A stretch of 64,000 nt of DNA from contig CAUYLG010065891.1 of assembly GCA_963573385.1 (NCBI GenBank), forward strand, positions 1 through 64,000, read 5' to 3'. Positions 21,500 through 32,707 of this stretch are shown piece by piece. The notes beneath the pieces were generated by a model that ran no database searches, had not been told where the DNA came from, and was given only the letters and a program-made list of their open reading frames with translations. The stretch is from Cacajao melanocephalus. Its lineage: Eukaryota; Chordata; Mammalia; Primates; Pitheciidae. The stretch's first letter is position 1, and each line of letters begins with the position of its first letter. The position numbers and the translations under genes are program-made.

Positions 21500-23584
21500 T
21501 TTTTAAAGATAGACTTCTATTTTTCAGAGAAGTTTTAGATTTGCAGAAAATTGAGGAGATAGTACATAGAGTTCCTATATACCCCCTCACTCCCACTCCC
21601 AGTTTTCCCTATTATTAGCATCTTGCATTAGTGGGGTACATTTGCTAAGATTGATAAAACCATCTTGATGCATTATTATTAACCAAAATCCATAGTGTAT
21701 GTCAGCGGACAGATTCTGGGGGCTTTGATGAATACTTAATGTCATGCATCTACATCACAGTGGCATAGAGAATCTGAAAGTTCACTGTCCTGAAAATCTT
21801 GCATTCCACCTATGCATCCTTCCTCCCTTGCCTCAGCCCCGAACTCCTGGTAACCACTAGCCTTGCCAATATCTTTATAGCTTTGTCATATAGTTGGAAC
21901 CACACAGTATGTATCCTTTTCAGACTGGCTTCTTCACTATGTAATATGCATTTAAGACCCCTCCATGTCTTTTCTTGGTTTGATAGCTCATTTTTTATTG
22001 CTGAGTAATATTCCATTGTACAGATATACCACAGTTTATCTATTCACCTTTTGAAGGCTATCTTGATTGCCTCTAGTTTTGGGAAATTATGAATAAAGCT
22101 GTCATAAACATTTAAATGCAGGGTTTTGCATAGACATATTTTTACCTTATTTGGGTAAATATCTAGGAATACAATTGCTGGATCATGTGTTTCAGCTAAA
22201 CACAGACAATGTTTAGTTTTGCAAGAGAGACAAGAAACAAGACTGTCTTCCAACGTAACTGTACCATTTTGCATTTCCACCAGAAATAAATGAAAGTTCC
22301 CGTTGCTGTATTTCCTTGTCAGCATTTGGTTATGTCAATGTTCCAGATTTTGGCCATCTAATGGTAGTGTCATTTCCTTGTTGTTTTAATTTTCAGTTTC
22401 CTGATGACATATGATGTTGAGTATCTTTTCATATACATATCTGCAATCTGTGTATCTTCTTTGGTGAGGTGTCTGTTTAGATCTTTTGCCCATCTTTTAA
22501 TTGAGTTGTTTTCTTATTGTTGACTTTTAAGAGGTCTTTGTGTATTTTGCATACAAGTCCTTTACCCAATATGTGTTTTGCAAATGTTTTCTCCCAATCT
22601 GTAGCTTGTCTTTGCATTCTCTTAACACTGTTTCTGGCAAATCAGAGAGTTTTAATGAAGTCCAATATATCAATTTTTTTCTTTTGATGGACTATGCTTT
22701 TGGCATTGTATCTAAAAACTCATCATAAAACCAAAGGTCACCTACGTCATTGTCTAGTTTTATTTTTTTGTGTTTTACATTATGTGCACACTCCATTTTG
22801 TGTTACTTTTTTTTTAGAGACAGAGTTTCTCTTTATTGCCCAGGCTGGAGCGCAGTGGTGCGATCTTGGCTCATTGCAACCTTAACCTCCTAGGTTCAAG
22901 CAATTCTCCTGCGTCAGCCTCCTAAGTAGCTGGAACCACAAGCACATGCCACCACACCCAGCAAGTTTTTGTATTTTTAGTAGAGGCGGGGTTCACCACG
23001 TTGGCTAGGCTGGTCTTGAACTCCTGACCTTAGGTGAGCTGCCCAATTCAGCCTCCCAAAGTGCTGGGGTTAAGGGTGTGGGCCACTGCGCCTGGCCCAT
23101 TTTGAGTTACTTTTTATAAGAGATGTAAAGTCAGAGTTAATTTGTATGAGAGATGTAAAGTCAGAGCTAATTTTTATGAAAGATGTAAAGTCAGTGTCTA
23201 GATTAATTTTTTTTTGCATGTGGATTCCCAGTGGTTTCAGCACAGTTTGTTGAAAAGATCATACTTTCTTAATTGAATTGCCTTTGCTCCTTTGTCAAAG
23301 ATCAGTTGACTATATTTACACGGGTCTACTACTGGGCTCTCTATTTATTCCACTGATCTGTTTGTCTATTCTTTCAACCACCACCACACTGCCTTGATAA
23401 TTGTAGCTTTATAGTAAGTCTTAAAGGCAGGTAGTGTCAGTCCTCTGACTTTGTTCTTCGTAAGTATTATGTTGACTATTCTGGGTCTTTCTGTATAAAC
23501 TTTAGAGCCAGTTTGTTGATATCTAGATGTAACTTGCCGAGATTTCTATTGGGATTGCATTGAATCTATAGATCAAGTTGGGTA
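21500..23584 (-). mobile_element. L1: L1 LINE 3' portion (old L1M type), inverted, with nested Alu
   Basis: The minus strand carries the C-terminal end of the L1 ORF2 reading (MEYYSAIKN... starting at 22016) and its upstream region to 23584. On the + strand 'ggattttggccatctaatgg'-like and 'tcaaagatcagttgactat' segments follow standard L1 order. It has stops and small indels and is dead. An Alu splits it at 22807-23099. Confidence 0.92.
22807..23099 (-). mobile_element. Alu: Alu SINE nested in L1
   Basis: Inverted Alu from the T-run to 'cactgcgcctggcc'. The flanking L1 sequence 'ccattttgtgttactttt' before it and 'ccattttgagttactttt' after it is the target duplication, with one change. Confidence 0.95.
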
Positions 23585-24185
23585 AATGTACCCTTTTTAC
23601 AAATAAAAACACCAAGGCTCAGAGAGGCAAATGGATTTGCCTAAGGTCAACATAATTGACACCCATATTTCCTTGATTCTAATACACATTTTATGGTCTC
23701 TAAAATGGAGGTGCATCGTACAGTTGATACTGACAGATGACAGTCAAAACAAAGTTGTCATTGCCATACGTGCATATTAAAATTTGCAGAATGTGGGCAG
23801 TGGCTTTGGAAAAAAATCCTAGAGACAACAGTGGGGCAGTCCTTTAAGAAATGGTGCACCGCCCATGCCCTTGATGGCCCAGAGCCAACTGCATGTGGAC
23901 AAAGGCGGACACTGATGACGCCGAAGCTAAACAGCTCAGAAAAGGAGGACTCTGAGTGTGAAGGAGTTCTGGGGGCAACTGAGCTGATTTAGTAGCTGGT
24001 ATCTCCCTCTCTGTGTATGCACAAAAGTGATAGAGGATTTTAAAAAAACCCTCAAAATCTTAAATTGAAACCAAGTCTAAAATAGCTCTTTTGCTAAATA
24101 TAAAATAAAAATTTGCAGTGATCGGAAGCACTGGGTCATGGTTTAGAGGCCTAGTTTGTGTGATCACTTAAGGCAGTGGTTTATT
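23585..24185. other. Non-coding, with a reversed MIR-like piece
   Basis: A reverse MIR-like segment lies at 23590-23700 ('aaggctcagagaggcaaatg', 'gatttgcctaaggtca'). The rest is unrecognised. Confidence 0.45.
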
Positions 24186-24276
24186 CTCCCTTCCTTCCTC
24201 CCCCCTTCCCTCCCTCTCTCCGTCCCTCCCTCCCTCCTTCCCTCTCTCCCTTCTTTTCTTTCTTTCTTTTCTTTCC
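24186..24276 (+). repeat. (CCTT/CCTC)n pyrimidine tract
   Basis: Nearly pure C/T run next to the inverted Alu's T-end, so it probably grew from that Alu's tail. Confidence 0.9.
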
Positions 24277-24571
24277 AGGGTCTTGCTGTCACCCAGGCTG
24301 GAGTTTAGTGGTGTTGTGAACACAGCTCATGGCAGCCTTAACTTCCTAAGCTCAAGTGATCTTCTGGTCCTCCTGACTCAGGCTCCTGTGCAGCTACGAC
24401 CACAGGCTCATGCCACCATGTCTGGCTAATACTTTGATTTTTTTTTTTTTTGGTAGAGATGGGGGTCTCACTTTGCTGCCCAGGCTAGTTTCAAACTCCT
24501 GGGCTCAAGAGATCCTCCCGCATTGGCTTCCCAAGTCCTGGGATTACAGGTGTGAGCCACTGCACCTGGCC
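24277..24571 (-). mobile_element. Alu: Alu SINE, older (AluJ-like), inverted
   Basis: 'gggtcttgctgtcacccagg', a divergent middle with a T-run at about 24437-24451, and the terminal 'ctgcacctggcc'. Many differences from the consensus suggest an old copy. Confidence 0.9.
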
Positions 24572-27500
24572 TCTTTATTCTTTCTTAGTGAGACTTAAAA
24601 TAACAGCGCATCTTAAAATTGATGTACAGTAAATGGCTGCATCAGTCAGCCTCCTGGGAGAAATCCCATGGCATAGATGAAAGAGATCATGAGTTTAAAA
24701 GGGGAATATTTACAGAGGTGTGAGTCAGTTAAGGGGAATCAACAAGGGATGGCGTGGTGTCACAGGGCTGGTGACTTCCTGAAGGGCGAGGAGAGAGAGG
24801 GGTCACCAAAACCTGGAGAGAGGCCGCAGGAGAGGGCAGGCTGTCAGGAGCTGCAGTCTTTGCTAGGAAAAGGTCCCAGGGAATAAATACCCCAACCTCA
24901 GTCTCCAGGTACCCTCTGATCTTGTGCCCGCGTCTACTGTTGTGAGAACTCACTGGGAACCAGGGGTCAAGGAGTCCTTGAATGGCATCCACAGAGACCA
25001 GAGAATAGCGAGGAGAGTCGGGGTGGGTCTAGGGGGAAAATGGAAACTCGTTGGGAGCACGGAGCCAGGAGTCTAGTGTGCCGCTTTTGTGCACCTAACC
25101 GCAGTGCCGTGCACAGCTACCCCAGGGAGAGGTAGCTGATCAGGTGGACAGGGGATCCTGGACTCCATGGCTGAGAAAGCCAGTCACAGTCCATAGTTGG
25201 TGGACTCGTGTGCCCCAATCCCATTCACGTGGCCAGGTGCAGCCTGCGACAGCTGTCGCTGCCTCTCCCCCTTTCCCCTTAGCACATGGTTTACAATGTG
25301 GAACTCTGTGGGGAGAGATGAAACGTCTGCTGCGGCCAAAACTTGGCTCCAGGACGGCAGACATCAACTCACACACCGGATGCTGGACAGCGGGACCTCA
25401 GGGTGTGGCGTGTTTATAGCTTACAAGAGTGAGTTGTGCGTATTTCGAACTTGGCCTGGACACCTGCTTGCCCGATCAGCTTGTTGAGGAGTGTCTCTTC
25501 TGATTTAGAGCTCTGGCGCTGCCAATTTGATTTTTGAAGGTAACTCAGGTTTGCCAAATCTGCAGCAGGTCTGGACTCACAGGATCCGTGCATGGCAGAG
25601 CCAGGTAACCATTCTAGCCTCCCTGCCACCACCAGCACCTACAGATGTGGACCTGAGACAGAAAGGGAAGGTGCTGGCCCCAGGCTACAGCGCAGGAGGG
25701 AGAACAAAACCCCTGGGGGCTGTAGTCTGTTGCCTGTGATCAGGGCTCAGCTTGGCCTTTAGCTGTAGGATGTTGAACAAGTCACCTAAATCTTGTCCTG
25801 TTTCCTGGTCTGCAAAATCTGGGTGATAATAATACCCACCTCACAGGGTGGTTGTCAGGATCAAATCAGCTATGAGCCAGAGGGGTGGTGGGCAACTGAG
25901 CAGTACCCAGAGCTGGTTCATGCCCATGACCATGATGAGCCAGCCCAGAGCGTGCCCTCAGTGTTTGTTGAATGACTTCATTAGCGTGAAGGGTTTCATG
26001 AACTGTCGAGTGTGGAGGACATGCTACTGGTTATATTAATTAGTGCTCTGTGACAAGGCTGGGTCCCTTCAAAGCAATGAATCCCACCAACCCTGTCCAC
26101 AAGCTGCAGGGCCTCCTCGATGAAGACTGTCCTGTCTGCTTTCTTTAGTAACAAATCCAGACGTTTCACTCACGGGGTTTAAAGGAGATAATGATGGTTT
26201 GAGCAAGAACCCCCAGCTGTCAGGTGCTGTGCTGTGCAGCCCACCCAGCCTGGAGGCAGTCAGGAAACTCCACCACCGTGGAGAGAAGCAGTGCCTGTAG
26301 GAATGAGGCCCCTGGGGCTTTGGAGAGAATGGGGGTTGGACTGAGCCCAGCAGCCTCTCTGCTCTGCAGCACAGAGGCACAGGGAAAATCCTCAGCTCCC
26401 AGGGCTGATCCGGGAGGAGCCCAGAGAGGCCACATGGCCCTCTCGGTGCTGCTGCAATTTCCAGAGACAAATGATTCTGGCAATAAGCACTCAGAAGTTG
26501 GACAAGGCCTCAGAATGGCTTGTCTTGGCTGCATTATGGAGAAGGAGACAGAGGCCTAGTGAGTGGAGGGGGCTGCCATGTAATACCTCAGGCCAGCCTA
26601 GAGGTCCTCCCGTTCTCCCCAGTCACATTCAGGGGAGAGGGTCCAGGTTTCAGGAAGCAGGCACTCCAGATGCTGTCATGGAGCAGGGAGGATGACCTCA
26701 GCACAGAGGCTGCTCTGCAAGACTCCATGTAGTCTAAAGGGATGCTGTGCCTCAGACAACGCAGTACGTAGCCTGTGCAACTGTACGCGGCAGCCCTGGC
26801 TAGAATCCACATAAAAGAGACACTGCTGACAGTGTCAAGGGCACATACGGAAGTAACCCATATGTGATATAGATGACCCCAGGTCCTTGTTAGCCGGCGT
26901 TTTCCTTAAGGAATGGGGGTACTTCCCAGTTAGACAACTTCGGACGGTCTGTAGTGAAAGAGCCTTAGGAGGCCTCCTTATCTGGACTCTTTGTGACATA
27001 AATAAGGAAACTAAGGCTGAGAGAAGAGCAGGGACTTATCCATAATCACATATTGAGTCGGTCCCACCTACTCTTCACCCGCTCTGCTGAGGATCCCAGT
27101 ATGACCCTGGAAGCTTCCATGAGCTACCTGTGGTCTCATTCACACAGGGGCCACCTGTCACCCCACACTCCTGGAGGCTTGTCCACCTCTGCATCCCTCC
27201 TCTTCCATCCATTCTGCATGCCCTCGCTGAGAAAACTCTCCCCAAATACCAACACCCTAGTGTTCCTCCGGCTCTCTTGACAGTCCACTCTCCTTCCTGC
27301 TGCTCTGGATTCCTCTTCTAAGGGCCGTCTGGAAGCTCCCGACACCCCCACACAAGCCGTCAGAGCCTCTCACATCCTGATGCCTTTGCTGTCCTGCAGG
27401 CTTTCCCTTCCCTCATTCCTCCTAGTACCCCAGCCCTTCCAGCCAGCCTGGTTGCCATATGACCCATAGCCCAACGGCTCCTGATGTGAACCTGTGTCCC

Positions 27501-28540
27501 ACAGATACTGAATCCCGAATCCCGTGGGCATCTGGCATTGCCTCCCACCTCTACTCCCTCTTCCTCTGCCTAAGCCCCTGGGCTTCTTCCAGGGGATAGC
27601 AATGGTCGCTGTCTGGCCTCCTCATCCCCAGTCCCTGCCCTTGTGGAACTGAAAAGCCTTCAAAGACCCTCGTGGGTTTCTATGTGAAATCCAAACCTCT
27701 TTGCATGGCTTAAGAGGCTTGTTCAGGTCCAGGGCCAGGTCCTGCTAAAGTCCCCGCCCGGCCGCCCATCACCACTCCCTCCTCTCTAGCTGTATCCAAA
27801 CGTGTGTCATTCTCATCAAGCTTTTGCAGGCTCTGTCCCTTCCACACTCTGCTTACATTTCCTGGAGCCCCCTCTCCTCTCCTTCACCTGCTCTTTACCC
27901 TGAAACACTGAGTTCAAATGGTTCTTCACCAAAAGGCACTCCTAAAATGCCGTGGGCAATTTTAATACCTGAAGCTCCAAGAATCTCAACCTTCTCCACT
28001 GTCCCAAGGCAGTCACAAGAGGACACACCTGGCCCAGCTTTTGGCATGGTTGCTCTAACTCCACACCCAGAACATCTAGGAAGCCTGTTGTGTGAGGGAA
28101 AGTGATGTATGTATAGGAATGACGTGACATTGGCTTTGATTTGTAGAGTGAATCGTAGACGTCAGTCTTTGAGCAGTGCCTGGGCACGCCTGCTTTGCTG
28201 GGAACCTTGTGGATTGCAGCGCCTAGGGGTGCCGTGCCCCACTGTTCTACCGCCGCTTTCCAGGCAGGGTTGTAACTGATTGCATGTCGGCCTCCTGCTG
28301 GGCTGGCTGCTAGTCCCGGTGTGTGAGGGGTCCTGGTGATGTTCTTTCTGCTTTTTTGGTGGAGGCAGCTGTGCTGGGGTTGGGATCGCTCTGGGCTAGG
28401 GCCAAGGGCTCCCCATGCCTTCTCCCCTTGGGATGGCAGAGGGAGGGAGAGGCTTACTCAGGGAGCCACTCACTCTGGACCTTCTGTCTCTGACTCTGCA
28501 GGGATGAGGCCAGGGCTGTGCTTGGTAATAAGCTCCTGGG
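24572..28540. other. Non-coding, mostly unique; MIR and L2-like pieces
   Basis: A MIR (+) lies at 25745-25920 ('aacaagtcacctaaatcttg', 'gggtgataataataccca'). A reversed MIR piece lies near 26985-27050. L2-like text ('aggcactcctaaaatgc') appears near 27940. The many frames of 60-133 codons overlap on both strands and none is convincing. Confidence 0.45.
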
Positions 28541-28842
28541 GGCCGGGCGCGGTAGTTCATCCTTGTAATCTCAGCACCTTGGGAGGCAGAGGTAGGAGGA
28601 TTGCTTGACTCTAGGAGTTCAAGACCAGCCTGGGCAACATAATGAGATCCCATCTCTACAAAAAATGTAAAAATTAGCTGGGTGTGGTGGTGTGTGCCTG
28701 TGGTCGTAGCTACTCAGGAGGCTGAGGTGGGAGGATCACTTGAACCCCAGAGGTCAAGGCTGCAGTGAGCCATGATCGCATTGCACCACTGCACTTCAGC
28801 CTGGGCAACAGAGCAAGACCCCGTCTCAAAATTAAAAAATTC
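28541..28842 (+). mobile_element. Alu: Alu SINE (AluJ/S-like)
   Basis: Starts GGCCGGGCGCGGTAGTTCAT and ends 'gcaagaccccgtctcaaaat', with a short, decayed A-tail. Confidence 0.95.
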
Positions 28843-30429
28843 CCAGGGGAGTTGGGATCTGGCATTCTGGCATTTGGGAACTTTTGAGTCATCACTGCCA
28901 CAGGACTTCACATCCATCATTGCTTAACTCCGCAGCAGGGCAGGTGGCTATGGACACACCTGTTCACAGGTAGGGGAGGCTCAGCCTTGCTAGAATTGGC
29001 ACAGTCAGGCTATGTGGCATCTGAAAAGACACATCCCAGCCTCTCTCCCCAGCACCCCTGCATTTCTGCTCCTGCACCCTTGAAATGTGAAGAACTGAAT
29101 GTTCACTGTTGCACGGACTAAGTTTACAACGGGGAGCGGGTCGGGGGACGTGGGGAGCGGACTCTGAGCTCTCTCCCTTATGTTCCAGCCCCTGGAAGTG
29201 GAGCCCCGGCTGTTTGGATTATGAAGCCAGAGTTGGCGATGCCTGGGCCACCTGGTGGCTGCTCTGGGAACTGCAGGTACCCAGGAGGTCACAACAGGTG
29301 TGTTGTGGACCCCCAATCTGCACCGGAGGCAAAGACCGCTCTACTTATTATGATGACTGAACAGCTGCACAGTGGCACCAATGCTCATTTGAGGAGGTGG
29401 CTCCTTTTGATTCAGGTTTAGAAATCTAAAGTCTTTAAGTCAGACGTAGCTGGGCTCCAAGCAAGCTGGGGCTCTTCTGGGCCCATTACCCGTCTGCTGA
29501 TGAAGAAGCTGGATCAGATCTCTGGGGAGCCTGATTGGCTCTGAAAGTCTTCTATGGCGTGAGTAGGAACAACTGATGACAATTCAACACAGCGAATTCT
29601 TGTTTAGGTCTGAGTTTCAGGATGTGGGGAGGGGTCCTGCACAGGATTTGGGGAGGGGTTGAGCTTGGAAGCGTGCTTCACCCACTTCCTGGGGAAAGAA
29701 GAAAGGTGGGCTGAAATGAGCCCAGTTCTCCTCCTGGACTCTCGGGCTTGCCAGGCGTTTTTCAAAGATGTTCATGTGAAAGCATAATTGAAAAATGAGG
29801 CTGCAACTCCGGGAGCAGGGGTGGCAGGCCCAGGGCTGCTGACTTAATCAGGCGGCCTAATGTCATTACCTCTGTGTTAATAATGGGTGAGGCGGCCGCA
29901 GGCAGGGAGCCCTTCACTGTGATTCGGACACTTTCCAGCTGATGGGGCTTTTCTTTTTCTCCTGATTTTTACTGCAAACAAATGCCTCTTTCTCCGTTCT
30001 AGAGAATTCCCTGGAGGGACATAAACATATGGGTGCAAATGGACTTTTTCTTCTTCTTTCTGAAACTCTTGAGCAGGAAAAAAAATGTGCAGTGTAACCT
30101 GGCACAAGGGATGGCCAGTGCCCAGCAAGGCTCCGGAGACCATCAGTGCCTCCCCTCCCCTCCCCTCCCCGACTGGGAGACAGGAGACCGGAGCTCACCA
30201 GGGAGATGCCTCTTTCTGTCTCCTCTTTCTCTCTTCACTCTCAAGGAAACTCTCTCTTGTCCCCTTCCTTCTCCTCAACCATCCCCTCCTCTCCCGTACC
30301 CTCCTTTTTACCAAAAATCCACAGGACAGTGGCACCATCCAGCCCAGGAAAGCAAAGGCTGCTCTGGGCCCCGCCCGTCCCCAAATGCTGGGGTCCTCTG
30401 GGCTCCAGCCTGGCCTTTTGCCTCCTTTT
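28843..30429. other. Non-coding, largely unique
   Basis: No gene was recognised. It includes the candidate element at 29750-29930 and a (CCCCT)n run at 30147-30173. Confidence 0.4.
29750..29930. promoter_or_regulatory. Candidate conserved non-coding element
   Basis: Repeat-free. It contains clustered homeodomain-type ATTA/TAAT cores: 'ttaatcagg', 'cctaatgtcattacctctg' and 'gttaataatggg'. GC-rich flanks include a NotI-type GCGGCCGC at 29891. It resembles a developmental enhancer core, but conservation is untested. Confidence 0.3.
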
Positions 30430-31020
30430 CATTTTGGGAAATTTGACAAATATAGAAAAGTCCTCAAAGGAAAATGACAACATCCCATGTCCCCACTGCC
30501 CTGAATTTAACAGTGCTAACATGAGACATTCATATGTACTCAGATGTGGCATTTTAGCTTCCAGACATTTTTTAAGGAGAAATCACTCTCCTCTTTATTA
30601 TTAAACATGTTACGTGCACATTTTAAGGAAGTCAAATGATCAGGAAAGTAAAGGGAACCGACCACCGTCACCGATCCCATCACCCAGAATTCGCCCCTAC
30701 TATTTTGGGGTCTTTGCTTGTAGTCATTTTGCTATGTGCAAATTAGAGAAATGAGACAAATAGCATATACATCTATTCTCTTTAAAAAATTAGAATTCTG
30801 TAGACACAGAATCCCCTTTGTCCACCCTTTATTCCTGTGAGCCCGAGGAACCCGCTGCTGTCAGTCTGTGCTGCCCTTGAAGCCCGTTGTTAGCATCTTT
30901 ACACACAATTATAAATCTAGAGAAAACATGCGGCGTCATTTTGTGCTTTGTTTTACCGTGCTGTTCCTAGCATTTTCAAGTTGCTTTGTCCTCTTAATCA
31001 TTCTGAACTCTATTTTCATT
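30430..31020 (-). mobile_element. L1: Possible old L1 3' remnant
   Basis: Shows the style of L1M 3' untranslated sequence on the complementary strand ('aaatatagaaaagtcctcaa', 'tttgctatgtgcaaattaga', 'acacacaattataaatc'). No ORF2 coding block is left. Weak call. Confidence 0.4.
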
Positions 31021-31479
31021 GCCCCCTATATACTGAATTCTCCCACTCTCCTCCCTTCTCCTTCTCCTCCTCATCGAGGGTCCCTCCCCGCTGCCACCGA
31101 GGCCCACCTCCCAGCTGCTCTGCCTCCCAGCTGCATTCTCCTTTGGTGCTGATCTGCTTCCCCTATCACATCTTGAGCCAATTATCTGTTCTTCTCCTCG
31201 TGGGGTTACAATCACCGCCTCTCTGTTCTTGGCACCTAGCCCAGTGGTGCTCATTAAATGTTTATTAATGAATGTGAATTAAGCCACTTTAATTGAGCTG
31301 CTGTCGAACCTGGTTTTGCCTACATACCTCCAGGGATAAGGGGCTCACTACCTAGAATCAGGTAGCAGCAGTGGGCTAGCCCGCTGTGGCAGGCGGGGAT
31401 CTCTAGCAAGGGTGTGCTGCCAGCTTGGCACACGTACTGTGGGGTGGAGAGGGCAGGTACACTGGAGTGAGACTTGTGT

Positions 31480-31850
31480 AGGGGGCTGAATTGTGTCCCC
31501 CAGAAAGATAAGTTGAAGACCTAACACCAATACTGTGAATGTGACTTTACTTGAAAATAAATGTAATGAAGTTAAGGTGAGGTCAAAAGGATTAAGGTAG
31601 GCCTTAAGTTCTTTAGAAGAGAAAGGAAAGAGAGGTTTGGATGCGAAGACACAGACTATGCTGAGGAAGGCGGAGCATTGCTGGCAACCATCAGAAGCTA
31701 GGAGAGAGGTAAGGAAGAACTTTCCTCCGGAGCCTCCAGAGGCGGCTTGGCCCTGCTCATACCTCAGTCTTCTGGCTTACAAAACTGGGAGAGAATAAAT
31801 CTGTCATACCTGGTTATGGCGGGCCTAGGAAATGAATTCAGCTTGTTATG
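31480..31850 (+). mobile_element. LTR-type repeat fragment, sense
   Basis: 'gggctgaattgtgtccccca', 'ctgtgaatgtgactttactt', 'gatgcgaagacacagactat', 'caaccatcagaagctaggag' and 'actgggagagaataaatctg' follow a common MaLR-like LTR with a poly(A)-type AATAAA near 31793. It is probably the sense version of the family seen inverted at 7711-8190. Confidence 0.6.
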
Positions 31851-32185
31851 CAGCAAAAGTAACCGACGCAGCCACTGATGGGTCCCATGCGGCCCGCCCA
31901 GGGCCAGTGAGGCTGCGCAGGACGGCCGGCTGCTCCTCAAAAGCCACGTCCTCTTCTTCCTGAGCAGATGGCCAAGCTCAGCGTGGCTGCGTGACTGGGG
32001 CCGACTGAATCTCGCAGGAGGTGGAGGGGCTGCAGCTGGGAAGAAGTGGGCGGGTCCCCGTCTGCTTTTCTTTTCCCTTCCACAGGCTGGATGCATGTGC
32101 CACACCCCGCGGCAGGAGCAGCAAACTCAGGCCTGCAGGACAAGTGTGGCCTGTGGCCCTGTTTTTGCCCAACCCAAAAGTTAAG
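31851..32185. other. Non-coding unique sequence
   Basis: Moderately GC- and CpG-containing. No gene or repeat was recognised. Confidence 0.35.
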
Positions 32186-32489
32186 AACCTTTTTTTGTGG
32201 GTTTTCTTGAGACAGAGTTTCACTCTTTTCCTAGGCTGGAGTGACATGGTGAGATCTTGGCTCACTGCAACCTCCGTCCCCTGGGCTCAAGTGATTCTCC
32301 TGCCTCAGCCTCCCGAGTAGCTGAGATTGCAGACACCCACCACCATGCCCTGCTAATTTTTGTATCTTTAGTAGAGACGGGGTTTCGCCATATTGACCAG
32401 GCTGGTCTCGAACTCCTGACCTCGAGTTATCCACCCATCTTGGCCTTCTAAAGTGCTGAGATTACAGGTGTGAGCTACCGCGCCTGGCC
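32186..32489 (-). mobile_element. Alu: Alu SINE, inverted
   Basis: T-run, 'gagacagagtttcactcttt', 'gtagagacggggtttcgcca' and 'taccgcgcctggcc'. Confidence 0.95.
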
Positions 32490-32509
32490 GAGAATGGTTT
32501 TTATGTTTT

Positions 32510-32707
32510 TAAAGAAGAAAGAAAGAGAGAGAAAAAAGAAAATGAAGAAGGAAAGAAAGAAAGAGGGAAAGGAGGGAAGGATGGAAGGAGGGAAGGAGGG
32601 AGGGAGGAGGAGAGAGGAAGAAAGGAAGGAAGGAGAAAAAGAGAGAAAGAAAGAAAGGAAGGAAGAAAGAAAGAAAAGGAAGGAAGAAAGAAAAAAAGGA
32701 AGGAGGA
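32510..32707 (+). repeat. GAAA/GGAA purine tract, about 200 bp
   Basis: Almost entirely A and G on the + strand, with mirror-symmetric blocks. It lies about 20 bases beyond the head end of the inverted Alu, not at its A-tail, so it is not an Alu tail expansion. It explains the Lys/Glu/Arg-rich frame at 32470-32745. Confidence 0.92.

Noticed and set aside
21810..22016. Minus-strand frame starting MEYYSAIKN
   Set aside because: It is the tail of a dead L1 ORF2, described as part of the L1 element and not as a gene.
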